From the NCBI GenBank assembly GCA_037833965.1, contig AP031354.1:12068001-12132000 (forward strand): a stretch of 64,000 bases of DNA. Direction: 5' to 3'. Made by a program: the position numbers and the translations under genes. A model generated the notes under the pieces. It worked only from the letters and a program-made list of their open reading frames with translations, was not told the DNA's origin and ran no database searches. Below are positions 50,170 through 58,774 of this stretch, piece after piece. Every line of letters starts with the position of its first letter. Within the stretch, counting starts at the first letter, position 1. Origin of the DNA: Marchantia polymorpha subsp. ruderalis (taxonomy: Eukaryota; Streptophyta; Marchantiopsida; Marchantiales; Marchantiaceae).

Positions 50170-50436
50170 CTATATACCAAGACTTCCAAGAATTCTACTG
50201 AGATCACAAAAACCAATCCGGTCGGTGTGGTCATTGTCACTTGCTTTAAACATTCTAAACACTAAATCTGCTCCAAGCATTGTATGACACAGTGACGAAA
50301 TGTTTTCTAAAATATATTTAGAAACTTTCTCGTTGACCGTGCTTGGTGACGAAAGAAATTGAATGCTAGAGTATTCTCCATATTTCTTTTGCTTAACTTC
50401 TACATAGTTTTTACCGAAGTTAACAAATTGAAATTG
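50170..50436 (-). pseudogene. Coding-like fragment with an EF-hand-like end
   Basis: A minus-strand frame in AT-rich DNA reads protein-like for about 90 residues. It ends in MLGADLVFRMF, then KASDNDHTDRIGFCDLSRIL. The segment D-N-D-H-T-D-R-I-G-F-C-D fits a 12-residue EF-hand loop in positions 1, 3, 8 and 12, though position 6 (usually Gly) is Asp. Flanking helices would be FRMF and DLSRILGSLG. It could be a single exon or a relic of a calcium-binding protein. No neighbouring exon was found. The assignment is an inference from a short motif. Confidence 0.3.
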
Positions 50437-50881
50437 CCTCAGTGAGGAGGCTAGAAGAATTAATAGCAATTTGCATTTATTTTGATAATGATTGTAAATT
50501 TACCTCTTTAATATTTTCCTTTTTAAAATTTTTTCTTAACCACAAATTTTTAAATATTTCCAATTTTCTTTCCAATTTTAGCTTCCTACATGTTTGCAAC
50601 ATTTTAGACTTCGTTAATCATCACTTTATGATAAACATCAAAGTCCTCATATAAGTGAAGAGTAACTTTTCTAAATACTACAGTATGCTTTATATGTGCA
50701 TTTTTTATACATTTGAAATTTACAATTCATGTCGGACGAATATTTGAAATATGCATACAAAATTTCAACATTTTTACATGTATTATTATGTAAAAATATA
50801 TGTATCTTTCGTATTATATTTTGCACGACCATGTGAGATCTAGTGGGAGAGAATAAAGTCAAGCGTCCTTGAGCTCATCTT

Positions 50882-50908
50882 TGTTCGCGGTCTCAAAGAC
50901 CGCGAACA
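50882..50908. repeat. GC-rich 12-bp stem hairpin
   Basis: TGTTCGCGGTCT and AGACCGCGAACA are perfect reverse complements separated by CAA. It stands out as a very GC-rich hairpin in AT-rich DNA. It could be a terminator-like or element-end structure. No poly-T tract follows directly. Confidence 0.85.
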
Positions 50909-50983
50909 TGTTGCATTTCCGCAACCTCTTAAGACCGGAGGCTTGTGGCATATTATGTGAAATCCAAAGATCCTCTTAACCTC

Positions 50984-51007
50984 TATATATATATATATAT
51001 ATATATA
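50984..51007. repeat. (TA)n microsatellite
   Basis: An uninterrupted run of about twelve TA dinucleotides. Confidence 0.95.
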
Positions 51008-51518
51008 ACTTATTCTATTGACTCATGGCATCCGGATCCTTGGACTTGGTTGAACCTGATATTCGATATGTCCCTTCCCTTATCTGATTAGTCAAATGTT
51101 TTTAAAAGTAAAACCTTTTGCGTAGGAGAGTGTTACTGGCTATTTGACTTCCACCTTAGACCTGAAGTCAAATTCACCGTTGTTGCGCACAGTCCTTGGC
51201 AGTGCAAGGCCTTGGAATTACATTTTCATCAGAAGTAGATTTAAGAATTATGTCAAATTAATGATTACCAATTTTTTGTGTACTTTTTAATATTATACCA
51301 TAATAATATCTATAATAAAAAATAATACTCAAGAAAAAATATTCATTTTTTTATAGGTTACAATATTTTAAAATTGTAACATGAATGCTGGCAAAGAGTT
51401 TTTTTTATCGGTTTTGATTTTTCACATAGTGTTATTTATCATTTTCATATGACTTTCAAATCAAAATACATGATTATAGACATTCAAAACAAAACCAACA
51501 AGAAAATATGAAAATATG

Positions 51519-51620
51519 TCGGTATCGCTATACATCATACATCGCTGACATGCTCTACTCACAACTCACACATACATACATAAGGAACGAGAGTGTACAC
51601 TCACAAAGTTATCACAACTA
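51519..51620. repeat. Direct repeat A, copy 1
   Basis: The block beginning TCGGTATCGC and containing TGACATGCTCTACTCACA and ACGAGAGTGTACAC recurs at 51,897-51,996 with few changes. The two copies bracket repeat B, giving the order A-B-A at the left edge of the retrotransposon block. The AT-rich host sequence stops at about 51,515. Confidence 0.88.
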
Positions 51621-51621
51621 A

Positions 51622-51892
51622 AAAGATAATAATATAATCGTCGAAACACAAGGTACACGAGTCGAGCCAAACTCACTACACTAAAGTAGGATAAGAGTCG
51701 AAGCTAATGGGAAGAATCCTGACGCCTAAGGCTCAACTCGAAGAACTAACAGTTCTTCGAGCTCGCCTTCAATATAACCTGAAAAGTGTCGACTCAATTC
51801 TAACGTAACTCGCGTCTCAACGTTAGCCGATCCTACAACGTGCCTCCGACTCAAATCTAAATTCAACGTGCACACACGTGAAAGCTGTCGTG
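51622..51892. repeat. Direct repeat B, left copy (candidate LTR-derived)
   Basis: About 270 bp, co-linear and roughly 90% identical by eye with 62,902-63,172. Shared blocks include CGTCGAAACACAAGGTACAC, GAAGCTAATGGGAA and CCTACAACGTGCCTCCGACT. The two copies are in the same orientation at opposite edges of the GC-richer block, 11.28 kb apart, as expected for LTRs or LTR pieces of one insertion. However, the neighbouring A repeat has no partner on the right. Confidence 0.85.
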
Positions 51893-51896
51893 CAAC

Positions 51897-51996
51897 TCGG
51901 TATCGCCATTTATCATACATCGCTGACATGCTCTACTCACAACTCACACATACATACATAAGTAACGAGAGTGTACACACACAAAGGTATCACAAC
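51897..51996. repeat. Direct repeat A, copy 2
   Basis: Second copy of the block at 51,519-51,620 (offset 378 bp). It lies between repeat B and the 3' end of the gypsy coding region. The 378-bp offset means that A plus B behaves as a partial tandem duplication. Confidence 0.85.
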
Positions 51997-52154
51997 TTGC
52001 CTTCTAGCTAGCGGTCAGGTCCCTTTAACTCCCAGGTAGCCCTATCTACAACTACATGCTATGCACCTTAATGGGTGCGCGAACCAATAGGCCGGGTGCT
52101 ATGTAGCCCCATCATTAGTCGCCTATCTGCAATTCATAACATGTGAAGATCAAG
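51997..52154. other. 3' non-coding part of the gypsy element
   Basis: About 160 bp between repeat A and the stop codon of the PHD-finger frame. It would hold the 3' untranslated region and polypurine tract of the minus-strand element. No clear purine tract could be fixed. Confidence 0.35.
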
Positions 52155-52496
52155 TCATCTACCCTCTGAAGTACATCGAGGACAAACCCACCTTTCAGTA
52201 GGAACAACGTCGATAGGTGGAGTCAGGCACAATATGTGCCATCCCCTAGAACACCTATCACACACCAACATGTTGGCCGCCTGATTAGCTGACCCACATA
52301 ACATGCACCTCAAGCCGGCACGTACAATCGCCAGGCTTGAGTCCATAGTACCATCCACGTTTGGAAAGTGGCATGGTGCACAGTTGCGCACATGATCCTT
52401 CAAAACGACATCGTCACGACCCTTCAACATGAGCACTCCAAAAAGTAACACCTCTCGCACTAGCAAGATAATGCGTCCTGCCATCACATCCAACAT
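52155..52496 (-). pseudogene. PHD zinc finger at the C-terminus of the gypsy polyprotein
   Basis: The frame contains a complete C4HC3 pattern: CMLC, then CDRC, WHILC, and CPRC before the terminal TSEGR and a stop. The core reads MLVCDRCSRGWHILCL, then PTERWVCPRC, which is a canonical PHD finger. In other proteins PHD fingers bind histone H3 tails, often reporting K4 methylation state. It lies just downstream of the integrase C-terminal region, the place where chromoviruses carry a chromodomain, so a role in choosing integration sites is a reasonable inference. The finger itself has all zinc ligands and no internal stop. Confidence 0.88.
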
Positions 52497-52556
52497 AGTC
52501 GGTGCAGTCTGCTGTAAATAGACGTAATCTCTCGCACGGAACCTACGAATTGATGG

Positions 52557-52910
52557 TCAATGACCTCCTCCTCGAATAGTTGCATACCACAACGTACCCA
52601 TGTGCTGAGCAATCACAAGGTTCTTAAAGGCTGCAGGCATAACTTTTCGAAAGAGCACTGCACGTTGAGAACACACTCTCATCCACATATCTGGATCATC
52701 AAGGTTCACCACCTCGCTAGATTCACGACGAATCGCTGCAGGCAAGTCTGGATCTCGGCCGTACAATAGAAAATATGGTGAAAACGAAGCCAAGGATGCT
52801 TGACGACTGAATCGATATCCCATGGCCAACCATGGTAACTGAAAATCCTAGTCCCCAAGATGCCCCTTCTGTAGGTCATACTTGCGCAACGCTCTCTTCG
52901 CCGTCTGTAC
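52557..52910 (-). pseudogene. Integrase, C-terminal portion (downstream of the inserted solo LTR)
   Basis: The sequence resumes the integrase after the inserted LTR. TVQTAKRALRKYDLQKG begins immediately inside 52,910 in one frame, followed by LPWLAMGYRFSRQASL and SPYFLLYGRDPDLP. These are hallmarks of the gypsy integrase region after the catalytic core. One stop (between GHLGD and DFQLPW) interrupts it. The frame ends in a stop before the PHD-finger frame. Confidence 0.82.
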
Positions 52911-53770
52911 TGTAAGACCGGGTGTTGCACATATGTACTAGGTCTTAAAACTGGTCAAGTGATTAAGGATGATTAGCCAAGGCATAGCTAAGACTAGCTA
53001 GTTATGACTAAACTTATTAGTTATAACTAAATTTATCTAGTCATGACTAAGTTTAGCTACCATGTCTATAGTTGGCGGAATAATTAGCGGAGTTCTAGAA
53101 GAATGGAGTGAGCACTTCTATTTTGTCTTTTATAAGGAGTGAGCACTTCTATTTTGTCTTATACAAAAGTTCTAGATTCCAAAGGATTAGATATTTGACT
53201 AGAAGCTTGGATTTGATTGGTTTAACTAAATGTATGAAAGATGATTGGCTAGACTAAGTCTAATGTTGACTTAGTGGCTAGGAAGCTTGTAGAAGTTTAA
53301 AAGCTTCCAATGGCATGTCGCCACCTCAACCTTGGATTCCGGAAGCTTCTAGAAGTTTTAGGTAGGCCAATGGCATGTTGCCACATATAGGGGGTTAGTC
53401 AAACTTACCTAGGTAAAAGTAAGTTAGGAGAAATTACCACATGTTACTATGGTAACTTCTCAAGTAGTATAAATAGAGAGGTAGAGTAGCACCTCTCAAG
53501 CAAGTTTGGAGAGTCATGTGTGAGGACTTGTTTCAGGAATGAAGGAGTGAAGTTTTTGAGTATCTTGGAGTATCGACGTGTGTTTGCGTTTGTGTGAAGA
53601 GAGTGATGTGAGGAGAGTTTGTGTGTGAGTTGGAGTGATACATGGAGAGTTTGTGAGAGAAGGTGTTTGGGACATTAGTGTGAGGATGAATCCTAGTCTT
53701 CTAGAACCATGATGCGCTACCGCAAAGCCATCAGAGGTAAACCTGAGTGAGAGTCAGCCCGGAGGTTGCA
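52911..53770 (+). mobile_element. Solo LTR (860 bp) inserted in the gypsy integrase
   Basis: The segment starts TGTAAGACCGGG and ends GGAGGTTGCA. It interrupts an otherwise continuous integrase sequence (ADGLAER | TVQTAKRALRKY). The four bases GTAC flank both sides, consistent with a target duplication (one base short of the usual five). It contains a TATAAATAG box on the plus strand, so the LTR is oriented opposite to the host element. An internal duplication of GGAGTGAGCACTTCTATTTT occurs near 53,106 and 53,140. It is the same LTR family as 22,587-23,339 but much less decayed. No interior is present, so recombination between two LTRs is inferred. Confidence 0.85.
53468..53476 (+). promoter_or_regulatory. 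TATA box of the solo LTR
   Basis: TATAAATAG is followed by AGAGGTAGAG, about 300 bp before the LTR end. The aligned position of the older copy has TATAAGTAG followed by AGAGTTAGAG (23,078 onward). Conservation in two copies supports promoter function. Confidence 0.7.
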
Positions 53771-54510
53771 GTACAACCCGCTCAGCCAAACCATCAGCCA
53801 AACCATCCGCCTCTGGATGATCTCGGAAAGTAGTCTGGTGATCAATCAGCGTCTTGTCACACAAGACCAGAAACTCACCTTGGAACTCTGTCCCTTGATC
53901 GGTCAACACCTCAGCTGGTGCACCAAAGTGACTAAGCACCATGTCAAGAAAAGCATACGCTACTCCCTCACTCGCCTTGTCAGGTAATGCCACCAACTCA
54001 ATCCACTTGGAGAAATGCTTCACCATCATCACACATACCGATGATGTCGTATAATCAAAGGCAGTGGTCCAGCAAAGTCTAAACTCCAACGGTAACCCAA
54101 TCCCATGATAGATAAGGGATGTAACTATGGTGTCGGGGCATTCAACGATGTCCTCACTCGATCACAAACCATGCAACGTGATACCAACTGCTGTACCTGC
54201 GTATGCATATCACACCACCAATATTGACCAAGGAGTAAGTTGTACGTACGCTTCACTCCAAAATGTCCCAACTCCTCATGAGCATGCCTCACAATGCGTG
54301 CTCTGTGAGATGGATGGGGTACTACTCGTACCCTACCGTCCTCCCACACTCGGAGAACATGTGATCCCTCCAATCGGTATGTCTTCGCCCGCTGGAGAAC
54401 ACGATCTCGCTCCTTGGCACCCATTGTGTCTGGCACCATACTGGTCCGTAGGAACTCCAACACCAAGACATCATCCTGAACATCACGCTAATCCACACCA
54501 CCATCCTCAA
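53771..54510 (-). pseudogene. Integrase zinc domain and catalytic core of the gypsy element
   Basis: The zinc-binding region has the HHCC ligands (HAHEELGHFGVKRTYNLL, then CMVCDRVR) at about 54,235-54,150. The core follows with HFSKWIELVALPDKASEG, then the second and third catalytic positions in LTDQGTEF and HPEADGLAER. A frameshift and stops near 54,090 separate zinc domain and core, and a TAG lies at 54,490-54,488. The core is cut at its end by the solo LTR. Confidence 0.88.
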
Positions 54511-54526
54511 CCTCAGGATCCAAAGA

Positions 54527-55993
54527 CTAACTATCTACTCTCTGACTAGAGTAAGATGTTAAGTGGTCCTCACTTCTAGAGGCTTCACGTAACCAACACA
54601 TGAAATCAGATGCATGCCAACCGGGCACCATCTCCTCATCAACCTCACCATGCCACCTAGCTCTAGTGTCATCCTCTTGGCTAGTGCATGGGTTCCGACT
54701 CAAACCGTCAGCATCCAAGTTCGCAATTCCATGCCTATGCACCACCTTAAAGTCGTACTCCTTTGAGATTAGAGCCCACCGTGCAAGCTTCCATGTGAGC
54801 TTGTCGGACTCCATCAACCACTTGAGCGGCTGATGATCAGTAACAAGGGTGAACTCTGTACCAAACAAGTAACACCGGAAGTGTGCCACAGCCCACATCG
54901 CTGCCAAACACTCTCCCTCGTTCGAACTATACCGCGACTCTGCTACATTGTTCGAACGACTAGCGTACGCAACCACAAACTCCTTGCCCTCATCATCACA
55001 CTGCGTCAACACCGCTCCAAGTTCCAACATACTCCAATCAGTGTGCAACTAGTATGTACGACCTCTGACAGGTCTCCTCAAGATGGGAGCGGCCACCAAC
55101 TTGGCCTTGAGCTCAACAAAAGCTCTCACCTGCTCATCTCCCAATTGCCACTCCTGATCCGACTTCAGCAACTGGTTCAAAGGATTCGCTATAGCGCTCA
55201 ATCCCTTCATATACCTCCGTTAATAGTTCGCCAAACCCATGAATGCACGAACTCTACTCATATCCGCTGGACGAGGAATGCGCGCAATAGCATCCACCTT
55301 TGCTTGTTGAACTCCCAAACCACATGGGTAGATCACATGACCCAAGTACTCCACCTTGTCCTAGAAGAACCTACACTTCCCAGGATGTAACCGCAAACCA
55401 TGAGCCCTCAACCGCTCAAGCACAATCTGCAAATGTATATGGTGTTGCTTCACCGTGTCGCTAAACACCAAGATATCATCAATGTAACATCTAACGAAAT
55501 CTAGCCCCGCTAGAATTTTGTTCATCACTCTCTGGAACTCGGCAGGTGCATTCTTCAACCCAAAGGGTAAGAATCGCCACTAATACAAACAATCCTTACA
55601 GTGGGAATTGACACTCCAAAATGCTGTCTTGGCCTTGTCCTCCTCCCGATTCGGCAACTGATGGTATCCTGCCCAAAGATCCAAAGTACTAAACATCCTC
55701 GCATGTCCCACCACATCGAAGATCTCCTCAGATGTAGACATGACATACTTATCGGCCTTCGTCTGCCGATTGATAGGACGGTAGTTTCCACACATGCGCC
55801 TATCCGTGTAGTTGCCATGTACATCCTTCTTCGCCGGCATAATAGTGGCTGAAGCATACTCACCATGCGACAACTCCACTAACCCAGCCTCCAATAACTC
55901 CAACGTTCGACTCCGAATCAAATCCCTTTCCATATCACTATATCGACAGGGACGACGGAAGATTGCCGTATCACTAGCCAACTCTATCCGCAT
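54527..55993 (-). pseudogene. Reverse transcriptase and RNase H of the gypsy element
   Basis: Reverse transcriptase runs from about 55,993 to 55,200. Its motifs are KDVHGNYTDRRMCGNYRPIN, FSTLDLWAGYHQLPN, FLPFGLKNAPAEFQRVMN and the catalytic box CYIDDILVFSD, followed by HPGKCRFF. RNase H (55,048-54,620) shows LHTDWSMLELGAVL, YSSNEGECLAAMWAV and VTDHQPLKWLM. Stops occur at 55,580 (between Y and WRFLPFGL), 55,361 (CRFF/DKVEYLGH), 55,220 (ANY/RRYMKGL) and 55,049 (before LHTDW). The first, second and fourth are where a Gln codon is expected, so CAG-to-TAG is likely. Catalytic aspartates remain. Confidence 0.93.
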
Positions 55994-55999
55994 GCCGGG

Positions 56000-56419
56000 T
56001 CAAATCAAAGTACCCAACTCCTTCATACTGAAGGCAAAACAACTCCTATAGTCACGTAGGAATTGTGTCAACCGTCGTCTCTCTCCTCCGGTGATCTGAG
56101 AACCAATCAATGGCTCCCACTCCTCCTCCATGGACACACAAGAGTGAGGCGATACTGCCATTGGTTTCTATGCCACATCCTTCAAAGAAGGGCTCTCCGT
56201 ATCCTTCTTCGTAGCAAACTCCACGTGACCAACATCTCCAACTGCATGGGGGGCCACTCTAGCAAGTCCTCTCGTCATGTCCCATGAACTCCAAGGAAGA
56301 CGAATATCTCGCTTGTCGCTCCCAACCATTGCCACTACCGTCCCGATAGGCAATGAGCTAACAAGTGGTGTAACAACCACCAAATCAACGCACAAACGGC
56401 GTTGCTCGGTCAAGCCCAA
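56000..56419 (-). pseudogene. Gypsy polyprotein linker between methyltransferase and reverse transcriptase
   Basis: The frame continues past the methyltransferase to a stop at 56,168 and resumes with SITGGERRRLTQFLRDY-type sequence ending FAFSMKELGTLI just before the reverse transcriptase. The latter segment (RSCFAFSMKELG) is the usual lead-in of gypsy reverse transcriptases. A TGA lies between GTLI and PGMRIELA. No separate domain is recognised. Confidence 0.6.
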
Positions 56420-57375
56420 GCTCACAATCCATGTCAAGCAGTTCAGGTTCATAGCCTGAACCAAAACCTGACAACGCAAAGCCTCTGAAACTGAAGAAGC
56501 CGCGGTCACACTAGTTATAAATCCCATCGCACGCTCTCTCTCATCGGCTTTGGGCTCCACCAACTGATGTAGGGTACTGTTCCACAGTAGTCCAGGTTCA
56601 TCATCACGATATGCATGTGATGCCGGATAACTAACTAACGTAGGTAAAGCCATCCGATGCTGACCTACGCGGTTCATCGACGCCATAGGTGACATGTCAA
56701 CAACTCTTACCACCTGAGAGTATCGAGAGATATCCAAGATCTTGTCAACGGTGAGTGTAGGATCGCGATGCACAGAATCATACGCATGACGCAATATCTC
56801 TCGTGGCACATGGTTGGTCCACCATAAACGTGCACGATGAGCACGTGAACCAACCCTCGCAGCATCCAAACAACACTGCTACTCCAATTCATGCCCTGAC
56901 CGCATGGACACTCGCCATCAACTGAGCCCGAGTGTCATCCAACAATGGTACGTTCTCTATAATGTTTGCTGGAGAACGTATCTGCTGCTCCTGGAGATGA
57001 CGTAACACTCGTAACATCTCCCAAAACATCCGAGATCTGGGGTCATGCAACCCTTCTCCATGCCCAGCGTGTGTGTGCCCTTGACATGGTCATCCCGCAA
57101 TCACCAAATTGATATGTCCAACTCGATCAAGGTCTGGCGCCCCCAACAATGAAATGTCTGAAGGCAACGCATTCTGGTATCCTTGAATAGCTGATCGCGG
57201 CAACAACAAAGAAAAACGCTGCATCAACTGTGTGACATGTTGTGAAGAAACTCGAAGTGCAGTCTCGTCCTTCTCCACGTACAAGTATCTACGTACAAGA
57301 ATACCTGACTGCAACATTACAGCCAAACCCGTGCTGATCCCCCCAAAAAGATCCAGCAAACAAACAACCTCTTGG
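56420..57375 (-). pseudogene. C5-cytosine DNA methyltransferase domain inside the gypsy polyprotein
   Basis: The domain has the C5-MTase motifs in conventional order. Motif I is LLDLFGGISTGLAVMLQSG (about 57,368-57,306), the AdoMet-binding loop. Motif IV follows INLVIAG as PCQGH, with the catalytic Cys present. Motif VI is NIIENVPLLDD. Motif VIII is SRAHRARLWWTN. A recognition region leads to ERERAMGF, and motif X is QVLVQAMNLN. The residue before PCQ, normally Trp or Ser, is a TGA (57,092-57,090). A further frameshift and stop lie near 56,890-56,870, so this copy is inactive. The motif order (I before IV before X) argues against the rearranged plant DRM type and resembles DNMT3 or prokaryote-like enzymes. 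It sits between protease and reverse transcriptase in the same strand and polyprotein. Confidence 0.92.
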
Positions 57376-57757
57376 GAATACTCCCATACGATAGGTGTAG
57401 TAACTAATGGTGATAGCGTGCTAGGACCACATACTAGCCGACTACCTGAGACTTGCTTTGCCTCTGCTGGTAAAGAGGCCTCACTCCAGGCGTTCTTCAC
57501 CAACCGATCAGCCTCCTGCTGTAATGCGAGGCAAGAACTCCAAAGTGGTACATCCAACGGTGATGACACTGTCGCCGCAAGGCTCACAATCTCCTCCACC
57601 TCCTCATGGACTGGAGTATCATCGGCTGACCTGTTCCTCTCTAACAAGTCATCAGGCCGTGTAAGCACTCCACTCAAACCCGCAACGGAGGCTAAAACCG
57701 CAGGAGAAGATCTAAGAGGTCGATCTCGAGAAATAAATCTCACCGCCAGCTCACTCA

Positions 57758-58753
57758 TACGTCCATTGCCGGACTGCCGGCCAGGGCGATAAGCAACCGT
57801 CTCTGTTCAAAATCCATCCGAAATCCCATCAGATATAACACAGCTCCACCAACAAGCACATCATATGACTCTGCTGATGTAATTACCGCCTGAACTCCAA
57901 ATTGCGAGCTATCACAAGCATGATCATGCCTCAACTGCACTGATATGCACTCTCTGGTCATCATGTAAAACCTATCGCTGGTGCCACCGAGTGATGTCTG
58001 AATCTAGAACGGACAAGGCTTCAAATCGAACCTCCAAACTTCCAAACTAATGCAGGCTGTCTTGCCCAACATCAAGGGTTGTGCACTAGAATCCAACAAC
58101 ACTCTCGCTGGGACATACACCTGCTCTGTAGCACTCACCAAGCGAAATACACCACTCCAGTTGTCCACCATACACACACCAAGGACAACCCTCTCACGAT
58201 CAATGGCTGGTTGAGCTAGTAAGGACTCCATCTGCGCCGCTACCGCCTGCCATGTCGACTCATCGCTCAATGTCGTCGTAGAGGATAGCTCCTCAACAAT
58301 AGCCTCACCTATCTCGGCACTCGTAGCAGTGATACTCTCACATTCACACAACGTGGCTGCTGAACGAAATACACGGGCCAAGTCAAGCCCAGAGTCTATC
58401 AGCTCCGTAGCTGAAAATAATGGACATCTCATCATTGAAGCCGCCAACCGCATCACTGCACTAAATTGTGTGTCAATGTCCACAACACGTGACGTAGATG
58501 TCTCAGTCCTCCCAATAGGATCACTAGGTGGTGCAGGTCTCATGGACAACAACAAAAATGACTGAGGAAGTCTGGCATGTCGTCCACCCTCATCCCTCTG
58601 AGAGTCCAACTCCACGGTCGCCCCTAGTGGCTCTGAAGCGCGCGCAATACCTCTAGTCATTGCAACCGATGCCTTCACCTGCGCGGCACTCGCCAAATAG
58701 GAGAAATTTTCTTCCTCGTAAGAAGTGGAAGTGCTCGCCCTAGAAGTCGCCAT
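57758..58753 (-). pseudogene. Aspartic protease region of the gypsy element
   Basis: The frame 58,753-58,004 ends with VYVPARVLLDSSAQPLMLGK (about 58,125-58,065), which matches the retropepsin active-site region LLDSGAQPxMLGK with the Gly replaced by Ser. The continuation in the next frame contains SAESYDVLVGGAVLYLMGF (57,860 area), matching the later retropepsin segment YDVLIG. A stop after LKPCPF separates the two. The N-terminal 200 residues have no recognised domain and may be gag/protease linker. Confidence 0.75.
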
Positions 58754-58774
58754 AGCATCGAGACTCTACTCCAA

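Noticed and set aside
50882-50908. Helitron 3' end
   Set aside because: A hairpin is present, but no CTRR terminus within the usual distance was found on either strand, and no RepHel protein is visible.
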